64,000 nt of DNA from Caballeronia sp. LZ062 (lineage in GTDB: Bacteria > Pseudomonadota > Gammaproteobacteria > Burkholderiales > Burkholderiaceae): NCBI RefSeq assembly GCF_031450785.1, contig NZ_JARTWB010000002.1, forward strand, positions 2,480,001 to 2,544,000, given 5' to 3'. Under the pieces are notes generated by a model. The model saw only the letters and a list, made by a program, of their open reading frames with translations. It did no database searches and had not been told where the DNA came from. Below, piece by piece: positions 48,257-58,011 of this stretch. Made by a program: the position numbers and the translations under genes. Positions within the stretch are counted from its first letter, which is position 1. Every line of letters begins with the position of its first letter.

Positions 48257-51200
48257 CTAAGCCTTCCTCTGTTTCGCGCGTGCGGCGTTCTTCTCGGCGA
48301 GCGCCAAATGGTGGTCATTGACGCGGTCGCCCACCTTGCCGCCGTATCGGATGCCGAGCTCGTACCATGGGGCCGATGACACATCGCTACCACGGTCCTT
48401 TTCCCAATGCAGGCTTTTTGGTTTATCGCGCAGCACGCCCGCCCCGCGTTTGCCCACATCGGGCACCGATAGGAAAGGGCGAATGTTCACGCGAACCCCG
48501 TCGTTCAAATCGGGAGTCCAGCCGACGGGCTGTTCTTCGATCGACTTCCAGCGTACAAAAATGTCGTACGGCTCTTCGCCTGCCAGTATCAGCTCCAGGC
48601 GCTTCTTCAGCACCTCGGCGGCGGCCAGCTTTTCTTGGGCACCGTCCACGCCGTTCTCAGCATCGCGCTTCTGGCGGCCGATCCAGTCGCCTAAGTAGGT
48701 GTAGGTCAAAGCCTCCAGCGTCTTGTAGTCCAGCTTGTGATAGTTCACCAGCGCTGCGAAACCATCACGCAATCCATCCCACACGTGCCACACAAAGGGA
48801 CGATTGCCAAACAACGCACAGTGCTGGGTGAAGAATTTGTCACGCAGCCAAGTCTCCAGCGACTTCCCAGCGTGGTCAGCAGAAGTCAGCAACTGCGCCA
48901 GAACATCATTGCTCCAAGTATCGCCATAAGCATCGGCGAGTAGATTCAGCAAACGGTCTGCGGCTGCGGCTTCTCGGCCAACCGGCGGAATGCAGACGAT
49001 GCCATCCTTGTCAGCATGGCGTCTAAGTGTCTTGGCGCGCGCAACCCATGCACGAGCCTCGTCAGACAGATCAAGCCTGTCGTCGGATTCCGCTGGCCAA
49101 GTGTATCCAACCAAGCGTGCAATAGCGACTTGGAGCGGATTAGTAGAAGGTCGCGGGTGACCGTGAAAAATCCACTGAGCGTGATCGTCCGAATATAGTT
49201 TCGGGGAACCTTTTGGATAGGACGAAGTTGCCACCTCCTGCCAGTACGCCAAATCAAAGGGAACCTTTAGAAAGGTGGCATTGGTAACGTTTCGCTTTCT
49301 ATCTAATTTGCGAACCGCTTCACTGAACGCGCTGGATTCACAAAACGCCATGATGGCAAGTGCATGATCTTTGTTCTTCGGAACAATAACGCTCACACTT
49401 CCGTCGAATTTCTCTCCGAAGTAAGGGGATGCACGCAGGTCACCTTGCGGATTTACTCTCACGCCGTTACGCCCCCACGCCCTATTTCCAGACTCATGCA
49501 TGTCATGCAATTTGTGACGCGTCTCACGTGCGTATTTATGTAACTCGCCAACACCACTTTGCCAAAAGATAATCTCTTCCATGCCTCCGAAAACGGAATT
49601 CCCATTATTGGTGGTTGAAAGCTTATCCCAATTGCCTGCAAATTCACTCACTTCCCAATGAAACCTGAAGAATCGATCTTTGTCGCCTGTGATGACACCT
49701 TGATAGCATTCAGCAACAGTTGACAGGGGCACGCCGCCCGTAATTTCATGGAACGATATGCGAGCATCGGGATTAGAAAGTTGTGTTTTCGTTTTTAGAC
49801 AAATCAGCGGCTCCGTCTTTAGAGCAATGGACTTTTCATCGGCAGTTTTTTGTTCGTTAGTCGATATTGCTGAAAATATTCCTTGATCTTTGTTTCCATC
49901 GCGAACCGAGAAGAGAATCGGGGCTACCCCTAGCGGGGTCCGGAACGCTTTGTCCCCCAAGACCGCCAAATTGAGCCAATGGAAATTTTCCAGAAACCGG
50001 GTTCTCATTCGCGCATAGCTTCCGAGAAAAAGCCAGTTCTGAGGCATTACTATCTGAACGACCCCGTTCCCATGGGGCGAACAAAGCTCTGTACAGCGCT
50101 CAAGGAAGACATTAGCCAAGTCGCTCTTTGCATCGTCATAATACGTTTGACAGAAAGATTTGAGGCGATCTCCCTGATCGCGCCGGCCCAAATATGGAAC
50201 ATTAGTAACGACCAGGTGAAAGCGCGAGTCCAGCAATCGTGCTGCTTCCAGTAGGCCTTGTGCGCTCAGCGCAAGCTCCCAAAGATCACTATCATCACCC
50301 AACGGGTGGGCCGAACGCTCTGTCGCCAAGGCCTTACGAAGCAAGGCCATCAACGTCTCATGGCTGGAAGTTGCCAAGTCGGTCTTCAAACTACGCGCCG
50401 GGTCTAGCAAACTGCCAAGCAGTGGCGCATCGGAGAAACTGGCATGCAAATGACGCAATTCTTGTCGCACGTATTCAGCATCCGGAGCATCGTCAGGTAC
50501 TAGGGCTTCCCAGTCCTGCGCCTTGGACGCAACCTTCAGGCCACAGCAAGCGATGTTGGGTGCAGGAATCTCGCGCACACCGAGAGCCTTGCCGGATGCA
50601 TCGGGATAACGCCAAGCCTCCAAAGCCACGGCGAACACGGCAATCTCCACACAGCGCGGGTCCAGTTCCAGGCCATGGATGTTCTCGGCCAAGACACGGT
50701 TGACGGCCTCCTTGGGACTCAGGCCCTCTGTCGCCATACGCATGGGCACCAGCATCAGGAAAGCGGCCACCAGGAAGTGACCGGAACCACAGCACGGGTC
50801 GAGCAACTTGAAGTCGGCCAACGCGTCAGGCCATCCTTCGAACTTGCCTGCCGCTGGGGTGCCGTCTTCCAGGGTGCGGAAGTAGTTGAGATCGACCGGG
50901 CAGGGCTTGCCTGGGTGCCGAGTCGCCCACCAGGCACCCAGCGAGTTGTCTAGCAAGTAGGCCACCATGTACGGCTCAGTAAAGAGCTGCGTGACGGCCG
51001 GCAACTCATCTGCGCCGATCTTCACTTCCGATTTGTTGATGCGCTCCTTATTGTCGGCCTGCCAGAACTGGTACACCCAACCCAGGCTGTCGCTGGCCTT
51101 GAACACCTCATCCGGCAGGTCCTTCAGCAGTCGTTCGAGCTCGCTCTGGTGCTCGGGCGCAAAGGTGAGCTCAAACACCGGTGAGCCGGGTTTGAATATC

Positions 51201-51640
51201 TGCGGCAGCATGCGGGCCGCCAGCTTGCCGGCCAGCTCCCAACCGTTCTTCGCACTTTCATCTGAGGCGAGTTCCTCGCATTCATCGAGTGTGACGGCCA
51301 CACCGTCAAACATCAGCAGGTCATTGTCGGCGAGAAAGCGAGCGAACAACATGCGGTGCCAGTGCTGGTAGGCCACCTCTTGCAGCAGGTGCTGCACCTC
51401 TTGCTTCCCATAGGTTGGGTTAGTGCTGTTCGAGTCGCGGGCGTCGCCGAGCTGCTTCCCGTGGGTGCGCAGGCGGTTGCGCAGCGCCTTCTCTGCATCG
51501 CTTAGAAAGGCCTCAGGCTTGTCGTGGCCAACGCCAAGTTGGTCCACTGCCGCGTGCGCAGCGGTCTCCGCGACCGTGCGGGCCACTTTGACGGTTTTCT
51601 CCAGCGCGCTACGCAGGTCTTTGTCGAGTGCTTGCATCAT
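48257..51640 (-). CDS. pglX: BREX DNA adenine methyltransferase PglX
   Basis: The 1127-residue protein is the site-specific N6-adenine methyltransferase of BREX, which marks host DNA. Motif I (AdoMet binding) is LLDPCCGSGHFLVAAF at about 279-294. The catalytic motif that is usually NPPY reads NVPYL in HLVVTNVPYLGRRDQG near residue 480. The N-terminal helical part and a long C-terminal target-recognition region are present. The gene starts 12 bases after brxC. It is full length with no frameshift. The proline-to-valine change in motif IV occurs in some PglX-like enzymes as I recall, but I could not check this. Confidence 0.93.
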   Translation of the reverse strand: MMQALDKDLRSALEKTVKVARTVAETAAHAAVDQLGVGHDKPEAFLSDAEKALRNRLRTHGKQLGDARDSNSTNPTYGKQEVQHLLQEVAYQHWHRMLFARFLADNDLLMFDGVAVTLDECEELASDESAKNGWELAGKLAARMLPQIFKPGSPVFELTFAPEHQSELERLLKDLPDEVFKASDSLGWVYQFWQADNKERINKSEVKIGADELPAVTQLFTEPYMVAYLLDNSLGAWWATRHPGKPCPVDLNYFRTLEDGTPAAGKFEGWPDALADFKLLDPCCGSGHFLVAAFLMLVPMRMATEGLSPKEAVNRVLAENIHGLELDPRCVEIAVFAVALEAWRYPDASGKALGVREIPAPNIACCGLKVASKAQDWEALVPDDAPDAEYVRQELRHLHASFSDAPLLGSLLDPARSLKTDLATSSHETLMALLRKALATERSAHPLGDDSDLWELALSAQGLLEAARLLDSRFHLVVTNVPYLGRRDQGDRLKSFCQTYYDDAKSDLANVFLERCTELCSPHGNGVVQIVMPQNWLFLGSYARMRTRFLENFHWLNLAVLGDKAFRTPLGVAPILFSVRDGNKDQGIFSAISTNEQKTADEKSIALKTEPLICLKTKTQLSNPDARISFHEITGGVPLSTVAECYQGVITGDKDRFFRFHWEVSEFAGNWDKLSTTNNGNSVFGGMEEIIFWQSGVGELHKYARETRHKLHDMHESGNRAWGRNGVRVNPQGDLRASPYFGEKFDGSVSVIVPKNKDHALAIMAFCESSAFSEAVRKLDRKRNVTNATFLKVPFDLAYWQEVATSSYPKGSPKLYSDDHAQWIFHGHPRPSTNPLQVAIARLVGYTWPAESDDRLDLSDEARAWVARAKTLRRHADKDGIVCIPPVGREAAAADRLLNLLADAYGDTWSNDVLAQLLTSADHAGKSLETWLRDKFFTQHCALFGNRPFVWHVWDGLRDGFAALVNYHKLDYKTLEALTYTYLGDWIGRQKRDAENGVDGAQEKLAAAEVLKKRLELILAGEEPYDIFVRWKSIEEQPVGWTPDLNDGVRVNIRPFLSVPDVGKRGAGVLRDKPKSLHWEKDRGSDVSSAPWYELGIRYGGKVGDRVNDHHLALAEKNAARAKQRKA

Positions 51641-51652
51641 GGGAATCAGGCG

Positions 51653-54600
51653 TCAGTGAAGGATGACCGGGCCATTTTTTAGGGCTTGTGCGATGGCCTC
51701 TTTTGCATCCTGCAGCCAAGCCTCGATATCTTCGTCGGTCTTAATGGTGCGGTGGGGCAGCTTGACGAACTGCGCCTTGGGCTCCATCAACTCGGCGGCG
51801 GCTACCAGCACGGCGTCAAAGCGCGAGTCAATCGCCGCGACGCGGTCAGCGAACGACGACAGCGACAGACGTTCGACCGTCACAAGCACTTCTTCGGTGG
51901 TGGCCACTTGCACTTTGGGTGCGTCGGCTATGGTGAGCTTTTGGGCAGCCAGCAGGCTGTTTCGCTGTTCGGGCTCCAGCTGATTCCAATTGAATTCCGC
52001 CTCCAGGCGTGTCATGCCGCGCTTGTGGCGGGTCTGGTAGTCGGTTTGCAGACGATTCAGTTCGTCGCGCAGCAATTGGGTGAGGCTGCCCACCAGCGGC
52101 GTAAGCGGATCGGGTTCCTCTAGCAGCTGGCGTTGCTCCTCGATGTGGGTAACTTGTGCCACCAACACATCTGCGCCAGACAAACCATTGACCTGGGCCA
52201 GCAGGCGTCTGAGTGTGTTCCAGGCCGGCAGCCGCTTGCCGATGTGTTCGGCAAGATCCGTCCAGGTGTCAATGGCGGCGCTGAGTTCGTCGCGTTGGTT
52301 GTAGAGGGCCAGTAGCTGCTCGTTCCCGGCGGTGAGGCGGATCTCTTCCAGACCCTTCGTTTCCGGGCGCGCTGGACGAGGTGCGTCTCCCCCTGCGCGG
52401 TTGGCCAGTTCCTGCGCGCTAACCAGGAACTGCGGCACGTAAGCCAGTTCGTCGCCTTGCTTGGCAGTGAGGCCGACCTTCTGGAGCACCTTGCGGATTT
52501 GAATGCGCTGCGTCGCTGAAACGGTAGCCGACTCTACCTTGAACATGGTCTTGCCGATGACCTTGCGTTCCAAGTCTTTCGGGTCCATGGCCTGGCCCTT
52601 GTCGTCATGGGCGCGAATCAGCCCGGCCACCAGCAGCACCTGCAAACCCCCATCCACTGCATCGCCCGGCCAGCCATAGGTGGCGCCTTCAAAGTGCTTG
52701 CGGATGTCGATGCCCTTCTTGCCACCCGCGATGAAGGCCAGGATGGCCTTACAGACCGGATTCTTGGCGGCCTCGCCGTCGTCGCCCACGCTCTTGAGGG
52801 CGTCCGGTGCGCCTTTCTGCGCCTTCTCGTAGACCTTGGGCCACCCGGCATGGTCGGCAATGTGGAACTGCGGGTAAAGCCGCTGTAGCGCGTTGGTGGC
52901 GGCCTCCAGCGTCATCTCCTGCAGATCGGCGCTCAAAATTTCATTGCCCCCCCCTTGGAAAACATGGGCACCAGAGAAGGCCTCTTGCAGCAGTTCGCGG
53001 ATTTTGCCCTCAGCGGTTTGCTTGGTGGTCTCCATGGCCGAGCGGGCCTCTGTGCCCTCGGCGGTGCTGGGCGCGCCGCGCTTGTCCAGCGTCGCGCTGG
53101 CAGCCTTGAAGTCGATCAGGTAGTGCCGCAGGTCGTCGGCCGAGCGCTTGGGGATGAACACGAACACGGTGGGCGACTGGTTGCCCGCCTGGCGTGCGTC
53201 AGCACGTACCGAGTTCTCGTCGATGCTCCAGCCATCACGCACCCAGACACAGACCTTCTCATTGGCATCAGCAGGCAGCTGCGCATCGAACACCGGAAAG
53301 ATATCGCGCGTGACCTTGGACGTGCCTTGGGCGAGAGACAGCTTGCGCACCATTTCGCCGAACTTCTTGCGGATGCGATCGTCGCGCTCGGCATCCACAC
53401 GGTGGGCCTCGTTGGCCAAGCTGTTGCGCTGACTCAGAAACTCGTCGTTCCAAGCGGCACTTTCCTCAGTCTGGATGCGATACTCGTCACCGACCTTCAT
53501 CAGCAGCTCGCACTTGTCGAGAAGCCCCGGGAGCTTGCTGCGCAGCGCACTGGAGCCACGGGTGAGGTCTTCCACCAGCAGATCAGCGAGAGTGTCCGCG
53601 GTGGCGCGAATGCCGATTTCGTTATTGCTGCTGGCCAGCTTATTGATGAGAAAAACCAAGCCGCAGGACCGCGCCATCAGGCATTGATCGTCGGTGCCCT
53701 TGGCCCAGACCGTAGTCTTCTCATGAACCTTACGCGGCAGAATGCGCGACTGCAGGAGTTTGTCGGCCGCGTCGAAATAGAGATAGTCGGCAGGTACCAC
53801 GCTTCCAACGGGAGCATTCACATTGGTCTGAATGACCTTGTGGATCATCGAGAGCTGGTTGCGCAGTTGGCTATCGGTGCCGGTCTGATCCAGCACGCGC
53901 AAGGTATTCTCCCAAAAGCGACGGCGCACCGGCAGGATGGGGTAGTCCTGTGGGAAGAATTGGATGTCGTCGGCACGGTGGCCGATGGTGGTACCGGCTA
54001 GGTGACGCGAGATCTCACCCAAGTTGGTCTGCATCACATTCTCCACTGAGGCTTTGGCTTCAGGCTTTTTGGCGAGGATGACCTGGCGGATCACGGCATC
54101 AACGTCGGCGTCGGACAACTCAACCCGGACGGTGAAGCGGCCTTCGAGCTTCTTGAGGTTGGACGTACCGGTGACAGCGGTTTGGCCCGTGCCGATGAAA
54201 AGCATCTTCGCGCCGATGTTCTTGCAGCAGGCTTCAACCACCTCCTGCACATCGATGGAGCGTTGACTATCTTCCCCGATATACTGTTGCACTTCGTCCA
54301 GCACCACCAAGGTGAGGGGGAACTTGCCGTCGCGGATCAGCGCCTGGCGAATGGCTCTGAGCATGTCGCCGCTGGAGACGTCCTGCACATAGGGGTACAG
54401 GTTGTTCAGGGTCTCGACGCAGGACACTGGCGACGTGAACAGGTTGGGCTTGGCTTTGACCAAGGCCTCGTGCAGGCCCTCGGCCACGTAGAAATTGTCG
54501 AGCTCTTCGTTCCAGTCAAAACCGCTCTTCTCAACATGGCCCCGAACAGCGTCGTAGATACCTTCGTGCTGGAGCCACATGACGAAGCGTGCCACCGGGT

Positions 54601-55093
54601 ACTGCTCCGGCAGGCCGACGGACTTAAAGAGGATGCCCAGCAGTGCCATGCGTACGGATTTGTCGCGCGAACTGGAGCCCAATGTGCCCGATGCCGCATG
54701 CAGGCCACCGTGGCGCTTCGCCTGGGTGCTCAGCTCCTTGAGCTCGTCGCTCACGCCTTGTGGCAAGTTCGCGATTCCACGCGCGGTGGCACCATCGTCA
54801 AACGTGCTGTCCACCCAAAGCGCCCGCAGCATCTTGACCAGGTGCGATTTGCCCGAGCCATAGAAGCCGCTGACCCAGACAGCAGGCTGCTCGGCCTGCT
54901 CGACGTTCTTCAGGTAGACATCTAGGATGTGCTCTAGGCCCTTTTGGTATTGGCCATCGCAGACGAAGGTTTCAAGCTCGTACCGCAGAACGGACAACGC
55001 CTGATTGGTCTTCTCGTCGTTGACGCTGGCCACGCCCTCATTGACCAGTTTTCGGGTCGACGGGTCTTTTTGGTAGATGTCACGATTGAGCAT
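51653..55093 (-). CDS. brxC: BREX ATPase BrxC
   Basis: A 1146-residue P-loop ATPase. It opens MLNRDIYQKDPSTRKLVNEG and has Walker A GFYGSGKS at 76-83 with the Walker B segment LTLVVLDEVQQYIG in the N-terminal third, the standard BrxC layout. The long C-terminal part is helical. In type 1 BREX it is essential for phage exclusion. It lies 13 bases downstream of brxB. Confidence 0.94.
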   Translation of the reverse strand: MLNRDIYQKDPSTRKLVNEGVASVNDEKTNQALSVLRYELETFVCDGQYQKGLEHILDVYLKNVEQAEQPAVWVSGFYGSGKSHLVKMLRALWVDSTFDDGATARGIANLPQGVSDELKELSTQAKRHGGLHAASGTLGSSSRDKSVRMALLGILFKSVGLPEQYPVARFVMWLQHEGIYDAVRGHVEKSGFDWNEELDNFYVAEGLHEALVKAKPNLFTSPVSCVETLNNLYPYVQDVSSGDMLRAIRQALIRDGKFPLTLVVLDEVQQYIGEDSQRSIDVQEVVEACCKNIGAKMLFIGTGQTAVTGTSNLKKLEGRFTVRVELSDADVDAVIRQVILAKKPEAKASVENVMQTNLGEISRHLAGTTIGHRADDIQFFPQDYPILPVRRRFWENTLRVLDQTGTDSQLRNQLSMIHKVIQTNVNAPVGSVVPADYLYFDAADKLLQSRILPRKVHEKTTVWAKGTDDQCLMARSCGLVFLINKLASSNNEIGIRATADTLADLLVEDLTRGSSALRSKLPGLLDKCELLMKVGDEYRIQTEESAAWNDEFLSQRNSLANEAHRVDAERDDRIRKKFGEMVRKLSLAQGTSKVTRDIFPVFDAQLPADANEKVCVWVRDGWSIDENSVRADARQAGNQSPTVFVFIPKRSADDLRHYLIDFKAASATLDKRGAPSTAEGTEARSAMETTKQTAEGKIRELLQEAFSGAHVFQGGGNEILSADLQEMTLEAATNALQRLYPQFHIADHAGWPKVYEKAQKGAPDALKSVGDDGEAAKNPVCKAILAFIAGGKKGIDIRKHFEGATYGWPGDAVDGGLQVLLVAGLIRAHDDKGQAMDPKDLERKVIGKTMFKVESATVSATQRIQIRKVLQKVGLTAKQGDELAYVPQFLVSAQELANRAGGDAPRPARPETKGLEEIRLTAGNEQLLALYNQRDELSAAIDTWTDLAEHIGKRLPAWNTLRRLLAQVNGLSGADVLVAQVTHIEEQRQLLEEPDPLTPLVGSLTQLLRDELNRLQTDYQTRHKRGMTRLEAEFNWNQLEPEQRNSLLAAQKLTIADAPKVQVATTEEVLVTVERLSLSSFADRVAAIDSRFDAVLVAAAELMEPKAQFVKLPHRTIKTDEDIEAWLQDAKEAIAQALKNGPVILH

Positions 55094-55106
55094 GTTTTTC
55101 CCTTAA

Positions 55107-55658
55107 TCAAAATTCTTTGTCTGCGGTGATGGGCACGGCCAGGTAATTCCAGCCGTCGTACCCGTCCAGCAAGCGGTAGTTGTTGTCTTCGTAGCTGCCG
55201 GGAAAGAACACCAGCAAGCGGCCCTTCACCTTAGGCGCGAGCTTATCCACGACCTCCTTGACCTTCAGGAAACCGAACAGCGAGCCGACGCCTTGAAGCG
55301 CCACGACGAAGTGTTCGCTGACGTTCATGTCCTTCAGGAAGGCATCGAACTCGACTTCGATGTAGCTGAGGTACTTGGGCAGCAGCGTGGACAGCAGATT
55401 GGGCTTTTGAAAGTAGCTCTTGGCGTAGCGCTGGGACGCGAGCCAGTCAGGGAACGAGTCCGTTAGGTCGAACATGGCCCACTCATGACCCGCCGCGCGG
55501 GTAGCGATTTCAAACTCGTCAACTTTGGCGCGCAGGCGCAGCTCTTCCGTCTCGTGGTAGACGCAGAAGATCACGCGCTGAGCGGCCGCCGCGTCGGCGC
55601 GCCATGGCACGGCGACGTACTTGCTGTAGGACTGAGTCAGTCGTTTAATTCGGCTCAC
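55107..55658 (-). CDS. brxB: BREX protein BrxB
   Basis: This 183-residue cytoplasmic protein matches the DUF1788 BrxB family: it opens MSRIKRLTQSYSKYVAVPWRADAAAAQRVIFCVY and ends LVFFPGSYEDNNYRLLDGYDGWNYLAVPI. No enzymatic motif is visible. It is a core component of type 1 BREX. Its start overlaps brxA by 14 bases. Confidence 0.92.
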   Translation of the reverse strand: MSRIKRLTQSYSKYVAVPWRADAAAAQRVIFCVYHETEELRLRAKVDEFEIATRAAGHEWAMFDLTDSFPDWLASQRYAKSYFQKPNLLSTLLPKYLSYIEVEFDAFLKDMNVSEHFVVALQGVGSLFGFLKVKEVVDKLAPKVKGRLLVFFPGSYEDNNYRLLDGYDGWNYLAVPITADKEF

Positions 55659-56445
55659 GTAACCACTCCATTTCCTGTGCTGTGATCAGGTTCCGGAAAA
55701 GCACTTCTACCACTTGGCCGACGCGCTTGAGCGAAATCCAGCTCCTGCGAGACGCGTCCTCGGACAATTCGATGGTCTTCTCGAAGGAGCAGTCGAGCAT
55801 CCGGGTGTAGTCGCTCTTGAACAGCGACTCGCCGCGCAGACCGCTGACGTAACCTAGAAGTAGTGCCAACGAGACCGCGCCTGGCGTCGCCAAGGCGTGG
55901 GCGCGCACTTTGTGGACGCGGCCGGCCAGGTGACCCGATTGGGTCCAGGACGAGTTGATGTTTCGCACGGTGGACGCAAGCGTGGCCTTGCTGAAGCGCC
56001 CCGGCTCTTGCGCGTCGATGAAATCTTCCATCGCGTCCCGGGTAACAGTCGCCCCTTCCTGGAATCCTAAGATAAAGGGGGCGGTGGCCCGAAAAATGGG
56101 GTCGCGCGAGTAGGCGCATAACGCTGCCAACAGCGGCTGCCCATCCACATCGCGCGGCCAGAAGAAACGCAGGGAGCGAAACAGCAACAAGCTTGGATCG
56201 AGCGCGTAGAGATCGACCAAGTGCCGGAAGGTCAGCGCCCGAGTCTTGCCCGAACGTTTCCCGAGGCAATTGGCAGTCTGGATGGCTTCGAGGTACTCTG
56301 TCCTGGGTGCATCGGCTTTGTCCACATAGGACAGCAAGGTGCGCAGTTCGACCAGCATCATCGTTCGAGAAGTATGGGCCCCGCCGCGCTCATAACTGAA
56401 CCCGAGGCGCTCCAGCTTCTTGTTTTGCTTATTCTCTACGGTCAC
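55645..56445 (-). CDS. brxA: BREX protein BrxA
   Basis: The 266-residue product matches the BrxA (DUF1819) family by position and by helical style, with RTMMLVELRTLLSYVDKADAPRTEYLEAIQTANCLGKRSGKTRALTFRHLVDLYAL near the N-terminus. BrxA is a small DNA-binding-like component of type 1 BREX. At 266 residues it is longer than the roughly 200 I recall for the best-studied members. It lies 20 bases after brxR and overlaps brxB by 14. Confidence 0.85.
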   Translation of the reverse strand: MTVENKQNKKLERLGFSYERGGAHTSRTMMLVELRTLLSYVDKADAPRTEYLEAIQTANCLGKRSGKTRALTFRHLVDLYALDPSLLLFRSLRFFWPRDVDGQPLLAALCAYSRDPIFRATAPFILGFQEGATVTRDAMEDFIDAQEPGRFSKATLASTVRNINSSWTQSGHLAGRVHKVRAHALATPGAVSLALLLGYVSGLRGESLFKSDYTRMLDCSFEKTIELSEDASRRSWISLKRVGQVVEVLFRNLITAQEMEWLREPN

Positions 56446-56465
56446 GTTGGTATCAGTCGTGGTAT

Positions 56466-57377
56466 TCAGTTGGCGTCGACATCGATCCGCTGTTGATCGG
56501 AGCGGTAACCCGGCGCCAAAACGGCACTCTTCACGCCGTAGATACTAAGGTGGTCCTTCAGCCACAGACGGTATTCATGGCCGCGCAGGCAGTGGTCCGG
56601 TGAACAGTCGACGCTCCACTTGCGCAAGATGGATCCGGCCGTGGCAGCACGTAGCTTCATCCGCAGTGCGCCGTCGCGCATGCTGTAGTCCTTTTCAGTA
56701 ATTTCAGGTCGAGGCTGGTCGGGATGTGGCACCAACTCCACCTCAACAATGCGTGTCCATTGAATATCTTGGTCACTGAGTTCGTGTGGCGCTGGTTTCT
56801 CGCCCTTCAAGACCTTCGGATACTTGATGCGCGTGATCACGAAGTCCCGAAAGTCCTGTGACTTACGATCGAAGGCGCGAACGTGCCACCTAAGACCGCT
56901 ATCGATTAGGGCGAAGGGCACGATCTCGCGTTGCGTGCGTCCATCGGAGATCGAGTGGTACTCGATTCTGAGCACACATTTCTGATGAATGGCCCGCGTG
57001 ATGCTAGCTAGAATGCTTAGATCCGGCTGTGTGATCCGTGAGGCAGTTTCGTTCGTAACCCAAGCATCGATACACCGTGGCTCACCATCTCCGAAGCCTT
57101 GGGTAAGCCATGACAATACGCGCTCTGGCGGGAAGTCGAACATTGGACGAAAGCCGTCGCCCAAGACGTATGCCTTTGCCTTAGCGTCGTAATCGATGTT
57201 TCCAGGAACATGCTCTCTGTACAGGGCAAGATCCCGGGTCGCGGCAGCCGACTGGATGTCGAACCTAGAAACCAAGTCTTGTCGACGAATCTCTCCGATG
57301 AAACGGATGCGCAACTCCACGAATGCAAGGCGATCACGCTGCGGCTGGGTCAAATCGGCAAGTTGTTCGATCAGCAT
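56466..57377 (-). CDS. brxR: WYL-domain regulator of BREX (BrxR-like)
   Basis: A 303-residue protein with an N-terminal winged helix (RLAFVELRIRFIGEIRRQDLVSRFDIQSAAATRDLALYREH) and a WYL domain (CVLRIEYHSISDGRTQREIVPFALIDSGLRWHVRAFDRKSQDFRDFVITRI). The C-terminal third resembles the WCX extension. BrxR-type proteins are known to repress their own BREX operon by binding an inverted repeat near the promoter. It is the first gene, 20 bases before brxA. A 9-bp inverted repeat spans its start codon. Confidence 0.9.
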   Translation of the reverse strand: MLIEQLADLTQPQRDRLAFVELRIRFIGEIRRQDLVSRFDIQSAAATRDLALYREHVPGNIDYDAKAKAYVLGDGFRPMFDFPPERVLSWLTQGFGDGEPRCIDAWVTNETASRITQPDLSILASITRAIHQKCVLRIEYHSISDGRTQREIVPFALIDSGLRWHVRAFDRKSQDFRDFVITRIKYPKVLKGEKPAPHELSDQDIQWTRIVEVELVPHPDQPRPEITEKDYSMRDGALRMKLRAATAGSILRKWSVDCSPDHCLRGHEYRLWLKDHLSIYGVKSAVLAPGYRSDQQRIDVDAN

Positions 57378-57436
57378 CCGAAATGGCTCATTCGAATTGT
57401 ACGCATCGTTGGTAGGTCATGGCATGCTTCGGATGC
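57374..57436 (-). promoter_or_regulatory. BREX promoter with candidate BrxR operator
   Basis: GCATCCGAA (57374-57382, overlapping the brxR start codon) and TTCGGATGC (57428-57436) are exact inverted copies 45 bases apart. Between them, on the minus strand, is a -10-like TACAAT (revcomp of 57396-57401). The layout suits autorepression by looping or by covering the promoter. The -35 is not clear. Confidence 0.5.
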
Positions 57437-57523
57437 GCATCTTAACTCTTCGCACAGCACTTATCCATCGCATTTTGATTAGGACCGGTCTCATACGAAG
57501 GCGCTCAGCCCACAAAAAAAAAG

Positions 57524-57543
57524 CTCTGGCAGCTGCAAGAGCG
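57524..57543 (-). terminator. Terminator of the 110-residue gene
   Basis: On the minus strand, GCTCTTG and CCAGAGC arms around CAGCTG are followed by ten T residues. It lies 27 bases after the stop of the gene at 57571. Confidence 0.8.
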
Positions 57544-57570
57544 CGCCCACTCGGAGCGCGCTGCCCTACG

Positions 57571-57903
57571 TTATGCCCCGCCAGCGTGTGCAATGACATT
57601 CGATGGAGAATCGTCGGGAACCAGAATGGTCGTGGCTGACCGATCCCATCCGGTGATAACCCACACGCTTTGCCCGGTCGGCAAATCATAGCTTGACAGC
57701 AGCCGCAGCCCGGCTTCGACCGACAGTTCATTCTGCCGACGGTCACTGTCAGAAAGGTTGCCCCAGTCGCCGCTCACGTGTCGCAGCACCAGCTCGACGG
57801 GAGAGACACCGGCCGTGCGTAAGACCTGCAGCGCGGCCGGCGACACGAAGATGCGACCGGGCCGAAAAAGCGGGTGGAAGAGGCGGAGGGAAGGTGAGTT
57901 CAT
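57571..57903 (-). CDS. Small protein of integrative elements, function unknown
   Basis: A 110-residue protein, MNSPSLRLFHPLFRPGRIFVSP and on, with SGDWGNLSDSDRRQNELSVEAGLRLLSSY and VWVITGWDRSATTILVPDD. I recall this family (FHPLFRPGRI.., ..HLSGDWG..) as common on integrative conjugative elements and plasmids of beta- and gammaproteobacteria. Its role is unknown. A GGAG site lies nine bases before the ATG. It supports the view that the BREX operon is cargo of such an element. Confidence 0.75.
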   Translation of the reverse strand: MNSPSLRLFHPLFRPGRIFVSPAALQVLRTAGVSPVELVLRHVSGDWGNLSDSDRRQNELSVEAGLRLLSSYDLPTGQSVWVITGWDRSATTILVPDDSPSNVIAHAGGA

Positions 57904-58011
57904 GTCGGTTGCTCCAGATATCGGGCGTGTGGCTGCCTCCGGCAGAGCCGGATGCGAAGCGGTGGAAGCGAAGAAAATACGGGGACTGATGAAGCGGGCG
58001 TGACGCCCGGC

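Noticed and set aside
51653..55093. Assigning brxC and the 1138-residue ATPase at 24.0-27.5 kb to the same system
   Set aside because: They differ in sequence, neighbours and composition; one is BREX, the other belongs with DUF4007 and the pyrophosphatase.
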